A stretch of 64,000 nucleotides of DNA from Erinaceus europaeus (taxonomy: Eukaryota; Chordata; Mammalia; Eulipotyphla; Erinaceidae): assembly GCF_950295315.1 (NCBI RefSeq), contig NW_026647686.1, positions 1 through 64,000 of the forward strand, written 5' to 3'. The position numbers and the translations under genes are program-made. This document shows positions 42,431 through 52,810 of this stretch, piece after piece (position 1 is the stretch's first letter; every line of letters starts with the position of its first letter). Below the pieces are notes generated by a model. That model searched no databases, was not told where the DNA came from, and saw only the letters and a list, made by a program, of their open reading frames with translations.

Positions 42431-44640
42431 ACCAAATTTTTATGTTACAAAAATGGCATGAATCAGGCTCTCTTGTGTCATTACCATAATCTCTAAGCGT
42501 GCAACAATTTATCTAGACGCTATTTGCCACTCAAGTAACACAAAGATACACTTAAGTCAGAAACATTTAAACTGCTCCCTCATTTTTCCATATATCCTGG
42601 TAGAGGGCTCAGTTTCTGTTTAAATCAGAAAATGTTTTTGTGTTGTTTAACATAATGAATCTAAAGATACTATTCTAAGTATTCCACCAGCATTAGAACA
42701 TTCTGAAACATCTCTCTCTCTTTCTCCGTATTGTTGGTTCGAAGGTCTAAATTCAAACTTAACAGGAATCTTTCTAGGAGACTGTTTTCTTGGCCCTGAT
42801 TCAGAAAGGACTGGACTACTTCCCTCTATCCTTCTAGACTTGTATTTCTCACTGGTGTATATCAAGGTGTATGTTACACACATATGTAAATACAATGATC
42901 TCCAATCTTACAAATGACTTTGAGAGTCTGGCCAACTTCTCCAAAGGGGTTTTGACTTCCAGGGGAACTTGAAGTCAATTGCTTATTTTATTTTTTTCAC
43001 CTGTGTATCAGGAGACCATCTACTAAAGCTTCCCCCCTGGTTATTCAAATCACTTATGAATTAAGATAGTGAGAGGAATTGAGTCTATCTCTTTAACCAA
43101 GATAGACTGCTCTCACCTGCAGAATAAAGCTAGGAGTTAGATTTTTGCTTCAGTGCTGAATTCTTCTGGAGCACAAAGAAATTGGGGAGGGCAAACCATT
43201 GTGGGGTCCTATAGTTCCTTCTCAGAAGAGAGGCAAAGAAAGAAAAAGACAGGAGCCAGAGGTCACCCAGATAAGTTGCTTCCAGAGCTTTCTCCCATTG
43301 TATCAGATACACGTATTGGTGTGAATAATGTTGTTTTGTTTGCAGAAAGACAGCCACGAACAAATAGAGAGAGAGAGAGAGAGACAGAGAGAGAAAGAGA
43401 GAAGGGAGAAAAAGAATAAAAGAATGATGGGTGATAAGCCGAGCTTGGGAAATTTGAGAATGACACATTTGTGATAATATATGTTAATTTAATTGGGTAG
43501 ATGTGAATATTTTTAGAAAGAACAAAGAAAAAGCTTAGACTTCTTTGTCTCCACTTTTATATAGGAATTACCCATGTTCAAAAACACACAAATCTCTTGG
43601 AAATGTCCTTTCTTCTTCTTCTTCTTCTTTTAAATGCATTTTGTTGTCATGGCTTATTTATTTAAAATTACCATACTTTTTCTTGCTTTGGAGATAAAAA
43701 CTCTTGTGGAGCCAGACTTCAAATAGATGATGTTCTGAGCACATCAAAACAAAGAAAGTTTCTGAAACCAAATAAAAGCATTTTTTGAATGACTCCCTCA
43801 CCCATTCAAGTTCCCTTTCAGCTGAGCGGCACTGGCTCAGATAAAGTCCCAAACACCTCACAGCCTATTCAAAAGTATCAGATTTAACCCAAGGTGAAGA
43901 AAATGGGCTATCTGCAATATTCATGAGTTGGGAACTTCCCAAGGTTGGCCATTGTCTGAATAACTTTACAACTGCTTTGGGTGTGTGTTACATAACAGAT
44001 ATTCAACAGCACCCAGTGCTCATATCAAGCCAAACCTTGTAAGCCAGTCTAAAGGGACCCCCTCTTCAACTCCTGCCTAACACAAGTCCCAAGAAAAAAA
44101 TACTGTCCAGTCTTTGAACTGTGCTATTCTACTTAGTCTACCGGACTGAACTAAGGACCTTGATAACACTTCTTCAGGCCAATTAATTCAACTAAAACGT
44201 TTTGTTTGCATAGCAAACATTTAGGGTTTCTCTCTCTCCCCCCCAAAAAAAAAACAACAACAACAGAAAAGTCTGTTTTTGGATGTCAAAACTAAACTGA
44301 AGAAAGTTGATGAGACTGAATCATTCAGCTGGTGCTGGGGCACTGCCATGTGATGCCAAGGCTCAAACCCAGGCCACACTCATGACAGGCCAGGCACTTT
44401 TTCTGGTGAGATATTTCTCAATCTCCAATGCCCAATTCTGACTCAAGGAAGAATAACAGCAAGACATAGAAGAAGTTACATGCTGCTGTCACTTCAGGGG
44501 GAGGCAGTTCCATTCCTGAGAATTCATCCTGTGGATTGTACTGCTCTCCACAGCATGCAATCCCAACATGCACCTGACTTCATATCTGTGTCCATTAAAG
44601 GAACACTTGTAAACATGCAAGAAAGTTCTGGATTTTAGAA
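42431..44640. other. Unique sequence
   Basis: No transposon recognised. A GA run lies at 43366-43410 and a CTT run at about 43611-43629. No exon-like structure is convincing. Confidence 0.4.
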
Positions 44641-44926
44641 GTGACATTTTCTTTCTTCCTTCCTTCCTTCCTTCCTTCCTTCCTTCCTTCCTTCCTTCCT
44701 TCCTTCCTTCCTTTCTTTCTTTCCTTCTTTCTTTCTTTATTTCTTTCACCTTAAATAATAATATTTTATTACTCTTTCATCAGGATCCAGAGAGCATTAC
44801 AACCAGAGAGCATGATGATGCTGACACCTTCATCGAATGTACTTTGACCCTTGACAACATGCACATATGAGTAGGTTGTGATTTCCATATACAGCATCAT
44901 CCTATTGAAATCAGGTGACATTTTCT
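44641..44926 (-). pseudogene. Unrecognised processed retrocopy with 12-bp TSD
   Basis: GTGACATTTTCT at 44641-44652 and 44915-44926 brackets a minus-strand insert. From its 5' end a 47-codon frame runs from 44912 to a TAA at 44769-44771 that overlaps an AATAAA signal (44765-44770). About 25 nt later comes an A/G-rich tail that has become GAAA/GGAA (seen as TTTC/TTCC at 44653-44740). This is the layout of a 5'-truncated cDNA insert. The residues do not match a protein I can name, and the frame may be chance. An unknown repeat is the alternative. Confidence 0.6.
44653..44742. repeat. (TTCC)n/(TTTC)n microsatellite in retrocopy tail
   Basis: Tetranucleotide pyrimidine run at the tail end of the minus-strand retrocopy. 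Confidence 0.95.
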
Positions 44927-45400
44927 AGACACTGGCTTATCTCTGAAGGGATAAATGGACAGAGAGAGGAACACCAGCTCTGCTGCCATTATCTGCATCT
45001 TTTTGGCCTCCTGAGAGAGCAGTTTGGCAGGTAGGAAAGATCAGAGATGCTGTGGGTACAGCCAATAAGCCAGCTGTGAGGGAGGAATAGCCATGGGTGA
45101 CATGACCCCTAGAGAGCTTTTCTGAATCACTTCTGTGAAATTGCTCCAGTTTCCTGTGTCCAGTGTCTATTTACCTCATCCCCCAGGGAGACACCACCCC
45201 TTAAGTGAGAGGCTGTGCATCCCACTGCCCACCAAGCCCAGGAAGAGATGAGACACAAGTGTAAGTAATTCTATTAGATAAAATTGCTGAGTTACATGCT
45301 TAAACATTTGGGCAATTACCAGAGCGACCCTTCCCTTCTGTATTCTTGGCCTCTGCACTTTGAATGCTCCTAGAATTGTTCTCATGTAGACTGTAGTGTC
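44927..45400. other. Unique sequence
   Basis: No repeat or gene recognised. Confidence 0.4.
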
Positions 45401-45470
45401 ATCCTATCCTATCCTATCCTATCCTATCCTATCCTATCCTATCCTATCCTATCCTATCCTATCCTATCCT
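45401..45470. repeat. (ATCCT)14 pentanucleotide microsatellite
   Basis: Fourteen exact pentanucleotide units, 70 bp with no interruption. Confidence 0.98.
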
Positions 45471-45615
45471 ACTGTTCTACTGAGAAAGAGACAGACAGAA
45501 TGGCCAGAGCTCTGCTGCCTCTGGCTTGTGGTGGTGCTGGGGGTTGAACCTAAAACCTCTGACTCTCATCCAGGAGAGTCTTTTGCATAGCAATTACGCT
45601 GTCTCCCCAGCCTGG
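45401..45615 (-). repeat. S3-type SINE with (ATCCT)14 tail
   Basis: The minus-strand head lies at about 45613 ('ccaggctggggagacagcgtaattgctatgc'), with 'ggttcaacccccagcaccaccacaagccagaggcagcagagctctgg'. Its tail region has been converted to 14 perfect ATCCT units at 45401-45470. Confidence 0.87.
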
Positions 45616-45732
45616 GACTTGTACACGACCCTAGGCTTATTTCTTCATGGACTCAATCCTTTCTGCCTTTTAAAAATCATTTCAAATCTCTAGCCAATTT
45701 TCTTTTATTATCATGAATATACATGTATACGT

Positions 45733-45770
<38 letters not shown>

Positions 45771-46938
45771 TCTTTTGAGAGTTCGGGACTGATTTGGGTA
45801 GACCTATGTGTCTTACCCTCTGAAAGTAAGTTGTGGTAACTCCTCTATTTCCCAGATCCAATATTTAACAACAGCTGGCCATGGACAAAATCTTTGCAGA
45901 GAGAATAAATGAATCTTTGCTTTAGGCAAACACCAGCATTTGATTTGGTGCAAATATCTCCTTGCAGGAACTGATTTGGTGCTGATTTCTGTGTCAGTGG
46001 CTAACCTTTCAATTAACCACTCACAACAGCAACAAACTGTGCAGTTGACTAGTTCTGTGGAAAATGGGGGTGGGGTGGGGCTTGGTTCTTGGGGAGGTAT
46101 TTATTTATACCTTTCATCTCCATGTAAATTTTGCACAAGAGACTATTCTGCCCTGTCCCAAGTCCTTGCTGCCTCCCAGCAGATAGCAATAAGTAACTGT
46201 AATGGGACTCGAACACATGACTTGTGTTGAGTAAAAAGGAATATTGGCACAAACATTAGGCTCTCAGCTGCTTTGTGAATTTCATTTAGAGAATTGATAA
46301 TCAACTCGCACTAAAATGGATCCATGACTATTCATGGGACAGCATCAGAGGATGCATAAACAACAACAACAACAACAAAACCAAGGTCCTGCTCAGGATA
46401 CATGTCTTCAGTGAGCCAGGTTCCAGGGGAGAGGCAAGGAAATACACCCTGCAGCTTGAGCTGGGAGGGCCCTGAGTTGCAGCCTTGCTCCCTGTCTCTG
46501 CCGCCACCTCGCCTCAGCTGACAGGTGCTGCAGATGTGAGGCCTGCTAGGCCTTCCTGGGAAGCCATCTGTCAGAGAGGCCTCCGCTCCTCCAGGCAACA
46601 GGCGTGCTGATAAGAATATACACTTTCCCTGCGGTTGACAGACTCTGCTATTCAAAACACTGTAAAAAAAAAATGGCTATAGGAATTTAATTAGCAACTT
46701 CCATTAAGAGATTAGATGAGGAGAACAAAGGGAAGCCAAGGGAAAGGCTTCTTAATCAACCAGGAGAAGGCGTGGAATATTCATAGTCTCACAAAGGAAA
46801 CGGAGTGGTGACAGGTCTGCTCTGGTGTGTGCTATGTTCAGGGTGGCCTGTGACCTGGGAGTCCCAGAGTCAAGACGTCATTGACCTTGTCCCAGTAGAA
46901 ACAGGACAGATATTGGTTCAAGGACCTGGTGGTGAAGC
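45616..46938. other. Mostly unique sequence
   Basis: Contains a CA run (45735-45768) and a short AAC run (about 46361-46378). Positions 46600-46760 are non-repetitive and AT-rich ('aatttaattagcaacttcc'), another weak conserved-element candidate. Confidence 0.35.
45735..45768. repeat. (CA)17 microsatellite
   Basis: Pure CA run. Confidence 0.97.
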
Positions 46939-46955
46939 CCCAAGCATAGATTCTT

Positions 46956-47260
46956 TTCTTTTCTTCTCTTTTCTCTTCTCTTCTTTTCTTTTTTTGCTTA
47001 TATGTAATTTTATTTTATTTTTTGTTGCCTTTTTATTATTGTTGTAATCGTCGTCATTGTTAGATAGGACAGAGAGAAATGGAGAGAGGAGGGGGAAACA
47101 GAGAGAGGGAGAGAAGGATAGACACCTGCAGACCTGCTTCACTGACTGTGAAGTGACCCCCCTGTAGGTGGGGAGCTGGGGACTTGAACTTGCATGCTTA
47201 CACCAGACCTTGTGCTTTGAGCCACATGCGCTTAATCCACTGTGCTACCACTTGACTCCC
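46956..47260 (-). repeat. ERI-1-like SINE at LINE-A tail
   Basis: The minus-strand head 'gggagtcaagtggtagcacagtgg', 'agttcaagtccccagctccccacctacagggggg', body, CAA-type linker, and an A-rich tail with TTTC-type expansion complement at 46951-46990. Confidence 0.92.
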
Positions 47261-47970
47261 AATTATTTATCTTTTTAATTAATTAATTAATTTATAAAAT
47301 GGAAACACTGACAAGACCATAGGATAAGAGGGCTACAATTCCCACCACCAGAGCGCCGTATCCCATCCCCTCCCCTGATAGCTTTCCTATTCTTTAACCT
47401 CATGGGAATATGGACCCAGGTTCATTATGGGATGCAGAAGGTGGAAGGTCTGCCTTCTGTAATTGCTTCCACACTGAACATAAGCATTGACAGGTCGATT
47501 CATACTCCCAGCCTGTCTCTCTCTTTCTCTAGTGGGGCAGGGCTCTAAGGAAGCGGAACTCCAGTTCTGGGTCATCTGAACAGGGAAGTCTGGTTGGCAT
47601 CATGGTAGCATCTGGAACCTGGTGTCTGAAAAAGAGTTGACATATAAAGCCATACAAAATGTTGACTAATCATGAACCTAAAGGCTGGAATATTGCAGAT
47701 GAAGGTTTGGGTTTTTTGTTTTGGAAATAGCTAGTAGGCCTATTTTAGGTATATGCCAAAGGGTCCAAGACTTTATTAGGTTTTGCCTGAGCCTGACATC
47801 TGCTATGCAGGTGGACCCAGGTTGTCTGGGGAGATGATGTCATGGCTGGAAAAAAGGGCTAGGAAGCTGGATCAGGGAAGAGAGTAGCTCCCAAGTATGG
47901 CAACAGTATATGAATATTGTTGACTGTAAACCCCATCAATTTGATCTGGGGCCCATATTCAGCACAGGAG
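47261..47970 (-). mobile_element. LINE-A, antisense long copy
   Basis: About 700 bp. On the plus strand the T-rich tail complement (47261-47300) is followed by 'cccaccaccagagcgccgtatccc', 'ctgacatctgctatgcaggtgg', 'ggggagatgatgtcatggctgg' and 'gttgactgtaaaccccatcaatttgatctgg'. It pairs with the sense copy at 48190-48915. Confidence 0.93.
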
Positions 47971-48017
47971 CCCAAGCATAGATTCTTGTCATTCCTTAAT
48001 AGCAACTATCTTCCTAA

Positions 48018-48168
48018 AGACTGCTAGGTAGAGCACAGGACTTGCATGCCTGAGGCCCTAGTGGCTGTGAGTTTAATCCCTGGCACCTCCATATGGCCAA
48101 ATTGAACAGTATTCTGTTCTCTATCTCTTGTTCTTTTTCATAAAATAATAATAGTATTTCTTAAAGAA
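48018..48168 (+). repeat. S4-like tRNA-derived SINE
   Basis: 'aaagactgctaggtagagcacaggacttgcatgcctgaggcccta', 'gtgagtttaatccctggcacctcc', 'tctctatctcttgttc' and an A-rich end. It forms most of the spacer of the inverted LINE-A pair. Confidence 0.65.
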
Positions 48169-48189
48169 TTGATTGATTAAAAAAGAAGA

Positions 48190-48915
48190 ATGCATGAGCT
48201 CAGACCTACAGAGATGTAGAGGTTATACAGGCTCCTGCGACAAATAAGGTCAGATCAAATCGATGGGGTTTACAGTCAACAATATTTATATACTTTTCCC
48301 ATATTTGGGAGTTACTCTCTTCCCTGATACCGCTTTCCAGTCTTATCCCCATTTCTGACACCGTCTCCCTAGACAATACCTTTGGTCCACCTGCATGTTA
48401 ACTGTTGGGCTCAGGCAAAAATTAATAAAGTCGTGGACCCCTTGGAATATGCCTAAAATAGACCTACTAGCTTTCTCCAAAATGAAAACCTCAAATCTCA
48501 CCTGCTATATTCTTGCCTTTAGGATCCGAATTATTTAACAATTTGGTCTGCTTTATATCTTAATGCTTTTTCTGCAACCTGACTTCCCTGGGCAGACAAC
48601 TCACCAATATGTCCTGGAGCCCCGATTCCCCAGAGCCCCACCTCACTAGGGAAAGATAGAAACAGGCTGGGAGTATGGATCGACCTGCCAATACCCATCT
48701 TCAGTGGAGAAGCAATTACAGAAGCCAGACCTTCCTCCTCCTACATCCCATTATGATCCTGGGTCCATGCTCCCAGAGGGATAAAGAATAGGTAAGCTTT
48801 CAAAGGAGGGGATGGGATATGTAGTGCTGGTGGTAGGAAATGTGTGGAATTGTACCCTCTTATCCTATGGTCTTGTCAATATATCCATTTTATAAATAAA
48901 TAAAAATAATAATTA
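48190..48915 (+). mobile_element. LINE-A, sense long copy
   Basis: From 'gcatgagctcagacctacagagatgtagagg' through 'gatggggtttacagtcaacaatatttat' and 'ggctcaggcaaaaattaataaagtcgtgg' to 'ttgtcaatatatccattttataaataaataaa'. It is one of the two longest LINE-A copies here. Confidence 0.93.
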
Positions 48916-48939
48916 CCATATTAAGTAAAATTCATCTAA

Positions 48940-49083
48940 AGAAGAAGAAGAAAAAGAAGAAGGAGAAGAAGAAGGAGGAGGAGGAGAAGAAGAAGGAGAA
49001 GAAGGAGAGGAAGAGGGAGAGGGAGAAGGAGAAGGAGGAGAAGAAGAAGAGGAGGAAGAGGAAGAAGAAGAAGAAGAAGAGGA

Positions 49084-49113
<30 letters not shown>
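48940..49113. repeat. (GAA/GAG)n trinucleotide purine tract
   Basis: About 170 bp of purine-only GAA, GAG and GGA units directly after the LINE-A tail. The serine-, leucine- and phenylalanine-rich open frames on the minus strand are artefacts. Confidence 0.96.
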
Positions 49114-49114
<1 letters not shown>

Positions 49115-49214
49115 TGTGAAGTAAAGGAGCTGAATGAGGAAATAGTCCAATAAAGTGCATTATAGAAAGCAGGCTTTGACTCAAATGTTACCACCCAGTC
49201 CTGGCCAGCTGCTA

Positions 49215-49375
49215 CCAGTATGAGGACCAGCTTGTAGCTCACTTGGATGTGCTCTCCTTTGCCATGTGTGTGACCCGGGTTCAAGCCTGACCTCCACCAC
49301 ACTAAAAGAAGCTTCCGTGTTGTGGACCCTTATACTTTCTCTGCCTCTCTACCTCTACCCAAGAATAAACAAGCA
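49215..49375 (+). repeat. S4-type SINE
   Basis: 'agtatgaggaccagcttgtagctcacttggatgtgctctcctttgccatg', 'gacccgggttcaagcctgacc' and an A-rich end. Confidence 0.65.
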
Positions 49376-49867
49376 AAATAGAATCAGTTATTTTTCCCCT
49401 TAATGCCTGAAACAGAAGGAGTAGTCTCTGGGTTACAAAATATCTTTCGGTTCTGAGCAGTTAGAGAGACTCAAATGGGTAATCTAGGAGGTAGAGTTTG
49501 GAGCATGTGAATTGCATGCCCAAAGTCCTGAGTTTGTTTGATCTCTGGCAATGAAAAATTGGAGGGACACTCTGCTTCACTCAGTCACAACTAATTAAAT
49601 AGGTATTTTAAAAAATAGATTCAAATGGGACTTCTTCAAGCCATGGCAAATAGTATCAATGAAAAAAATAACAGCTGATTATATTCATCTTTTAATTGAC
49701 ATAAAGTCAGATGTGGTTAGATTACCTTTCCACATTCCAGAAGAAGTCCCAATATTCACAGGCAGTCTGAAAATGTAAAGACTGATGTGAACTTGGATTT
49801 GTTTCAAAACTGACCTATGCTATAGCATCAGTCAAATGCAGCCACATGCGCGAGTGTGTGTGTGTGT

Positions 49868-49912
<45 letters not shown>

Positions 49913-50734
49913 TCAAGTTAAAACGAAAGTCTTATGAGAGTATTCTTAGCTCCAAAGATAAAATTAGGCAAAAAAATGCATTAATTAATAAGTATGTCAA
50001 ACCCTACATACTGTGAATGTAAGATATTTCTGTAATGGGTTCTAGTTACTAAAAGGTTAATTAAATTTTTGTTTCTAAGAAATATATAAGGCTAATTCAA
50101 GATAATGAGATAGATGGGTGGATTTAAGAGCTGAAAAAAGGCTAGAAAATTGCTGATGGCTTGGCAAAAGAAGCAAAGGAAATTATCATTGTCATCCTTT
50201 GTTCTTGTGAACTCAAAGCCATGTCTTGTAGTTAGTGCAAAATGAACTAAATTAGGAGATGTGTGATTCAGTGACTGCTACATGTGGTCTCCTCCTGCTT
50301 GTGGGTCAGAAATTCTGCTTTGGAGAACAGTGGTTGGTGTTCCAGGTCTTTCTAGGAACTGGATTTCCTATTACCCCCCCCTACCCCTGTTCTACTTGAC
50401 CCCTTTCTTCAATAGTTTCCTTCTGATTCGTGACTTATAGTCATACTGTCCTTATAAATACTATGCAGAGTCACTGAACAATATTTCTTTCTCTTCCTCT
50501 GGATCCGATTCCTTTAAGGACCAACTGTAGCAGTGAACACAGTTCTTTCTTTCTCATATGCAAGAAACAAAGGGGCTGTTTTGGTAACTTCTGGTCACCA
50601 ATGTTCCTGCAATGTTCCTGCTGCCCTGAGGGGTTTCTCTGCCGGCCAATTTAACTCCCAGGGCTTTGTGCTGCTGTGCCCAGGGCCCTTCCAGGCTTCA
50701 GCTCCAGCTCCCTCTACTTCCCCAGTATTTCCCA
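49376..50734. other. Mostly unique sequence
   Basis: Contains the GT run listed separately. No exon or transposon recognised. Confidence 0.4.
49854..49911. repeat. (GT)n microsatellite
   Basis: 58-bp GT run with one GG and one AT interruption. Confidence 0.96.
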
Positions 50735-50875
50735 AGCACCTACTGCATGTCAAGCTCTGTTCTTGGCCATGGATCTTTAGCCAAATCAGTATTTTGAAGA
50801 AGAGAAGAGACACAAATGTCTTCCCTCACAGAGCTTATATTACAAGGGAGACAAAGAGACAATGAACTAGTGAAG
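50735..50875 (+). repeat. Ancient LINE-type repeat fragment
   Basis: 'caagcacctactgcatgtcaagctctgttcttgg' followed by 'cctcacagagcttatattacaagggagacaaagagacaatgaac' matches the order of a common old mammalian LINE-derived repeat. Similar pieces occur at about 59855-59960 and 63280-63375. Confidence 0.6.
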
Positions 50876-50927
50876 AATGGTGATATTTTTCCTGGAGTTT
50901 CCATTAACTGAGAAAGGAAGGGTGGGG

Positions 50928-51110
50928 CTAGTGAGTTAGCTCAGCTGAGAAGGCAGCTTCTGTGTCATGTGGGGGAACCCAGGTTTGAGCACCCCCATTC
51001 CCCCATGCACCCCATGGGTGCATGATGGTACTAAAGGAAGCTTTGGTGCAGTGGTCTCTCTCTTTCTCTCCCTTTCCCTCTCAAAAATTAGACAAGAAAC
51101 AATGAAGCTA
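50928..51110 (+). repeat. S4-type SINE
   Basis: 'gtggggctagtgagttagctcagctgagaaggcagc', 'gaacccaggtttgagcaccccc' and a pyrimidine tract 'ggtctctctctttctctcc'. A GA-rich stretch follows to about 51190. Confidence 0.65.
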
Positions 51111-51190
51111 TGACAAAAGAGAGAATGAAAGGAGAGAGGAGGAAAGAGAAGGAGATGACGAGGAGGAGGACAGGAAGAAAAGAGAAGAAA

Positions 51191-52752
51191 GATAAAGAAT
51201 TTCACTTGGATAGGATGACCTCAGTGGAGAGAAGGGGTTCATGGATGGGTCATTGAGATGGATAGGCCACTGAACAGACATTAGAAAGTAACATTCCCCC
51301 CACTCCCTCACTTATGTACTTCAGAGGGGGTTGAGAACAAGTATCAGATAATATCTAATAACTGCCTTTAGAGGGCGCTGTAACATTTTTCCCTGCCAGC
51401 AACCAGAAGCTCAAAGTGTTAAATCCTAAACCTATGACAGTCCAGAAGTTTGCTCATGAAAATTAAACACCGCCTTAGACTTTTTCCCCCTTGACGAACA
51501 TGGAACAGAAAATCTTGGCATGGGGATGCATCCTTTACCTCCTGATCTTGAGAAGTCAGAGGTGGTCAAAGCTATTTAGGGATGGAGGGGACTATCTGAT
51601 CTTTAGGGAAAAGCTAGCCGGCACTCCCCAAGATTATCCTTCTAGGAAGCTTGCCACCCCTTCCTCCTGCCGTACCTCTTTTAAACTCATGCTGCAATGG
51701 CTATACTTAAATGATAAGGCACTAGCCTTTCACCTCTAGGATCCTAACTGGATTCAAACTCGAGTCTGCTGGGAAATGAGTTTGGTCGTCTCTGCTGAAC
51801 CTGGTAGACAAAAATCCTTATCTCCAAACTCCAAGCATAATTCAGCCCATCAAGGCAGGCCTGGGAGTCTGCAGGGGGAAAGAAAGGGACCGCAATGGGG
51901 TTGGAAGTGAATGATTGAAGTCGTTAAATCAACCCTGAATTCAAATCCCAGTCACTGGTGTGAACAGTACTTTTCTGTCCAGACTACAAAATGGTTTTTG
52001 GGGACCCTATTTCCTCACTCTTCTGAAAAGGGAGAGAAGCCAGTTAGTTAGAGCAGTTCAGTCTCCAAAAATGAGGCCAAGGCCGCAGCGAAGCATAGGC
52101 TTGAATACCTTAATACATGTAAATTTCCTTTGAATCGTCTCCTTATCTACCTGGGAAGAATCCCTTCCATTCTTGCCCCATTTAGGCTGTGAGCCCTGGC
52201 AGTGACTTTTATCTTCAATACACTTAAAGATGTCTAAACATGTCCGAGAAATATCGTGTGTGAAGATTGTGTGTCCTTAAGCAAATCCTGTAAGTGTAGA
52301 GTAACACAACCAATGTTGTCCCCAAACACTCTGAAAATAAAAAAAAATAAAAAAAAAAGGACTAAAAAAAGAAAAAGGACAGAAGACCCAGTTTATCTTT
52401 CCAGTGGATTCTGCTCTCAGACTCAGAAAGGAAGAATTCCCCGCAAGGAACTAACTCAGCTCATTGACGGGAAACAGGCTATTGAGGGACACTTGGGACT
52501 GTTTTGTGAGTACTCTGCTTTGCAGGTATTCAGAGCCAGGCATTTATTTCTCTTGCTTCTGGCCTGCTTGCCTCCCCCAATTCCCACCCACCCCTTCCTC
52601 TCCATGTTCCATTTATCAAGTTAGCATTTTGCTCACAATAAAATGGATGACAGTTTCATTACAGAATGGCATCGCTTGTCAAACTTTGAATTACTGATCA
52701 TAAAAATATCTGTTCTGCTTTGAAGGATTGTTGGAGGACTTCCATATAAAGA

Positions 52753-52755
<3 letters not shown>
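51191..52755. other. Unique sequence with a weak CTCF-like core
   Basis: CCTTTAGAGGGCGCT near 51365-51379 resembles a CTCF core, weaker than the site at 33072. An 82-codon open frame at 51491-51739 has no recognised domain. Nothing else identified. Confidence 0.35.

Positions 52756-52807
<52 letters not shown>
52756..52807. repeat. (AT)26 microsatellite
   Basis: 52 bp of alternating A and T with no interruption. The only long AT run in the window. Confidence 0.98.

Positions 52808-52810
<3 letters not shown>

Larger units (their letters stand above)
46939..47987 (-). mobile_element. Composite insertion: LINE-A plus ERI-1-like SINE within one 17-bp TSD
   Basis: CCCAAGCATAGATTCTT at 46939-46955 and 47971-47987 encloses both an antisense LINE-A copy (about 47261-47970) and, at its tail end, a minus-strand ERI-1-like SINE (46956-47260). 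The SINE either inserted into the LINE tail or was co-mobilised as a 3' transduced piece. The duplication boundary overlaps LINE sequence by a few bases. Confidence 0.85.

Noticed and set aside
48913..49302. 129-codon serine-rich antisense frame
   Set aside because: It is generated by the GAA/GAG tract, and adjacent frames are equally open.
51491..51739. Possible small gene of 82 codons
   Set aside because: No recognised domain, signal peptide or splice context. Kept as unclassified unique sequence.
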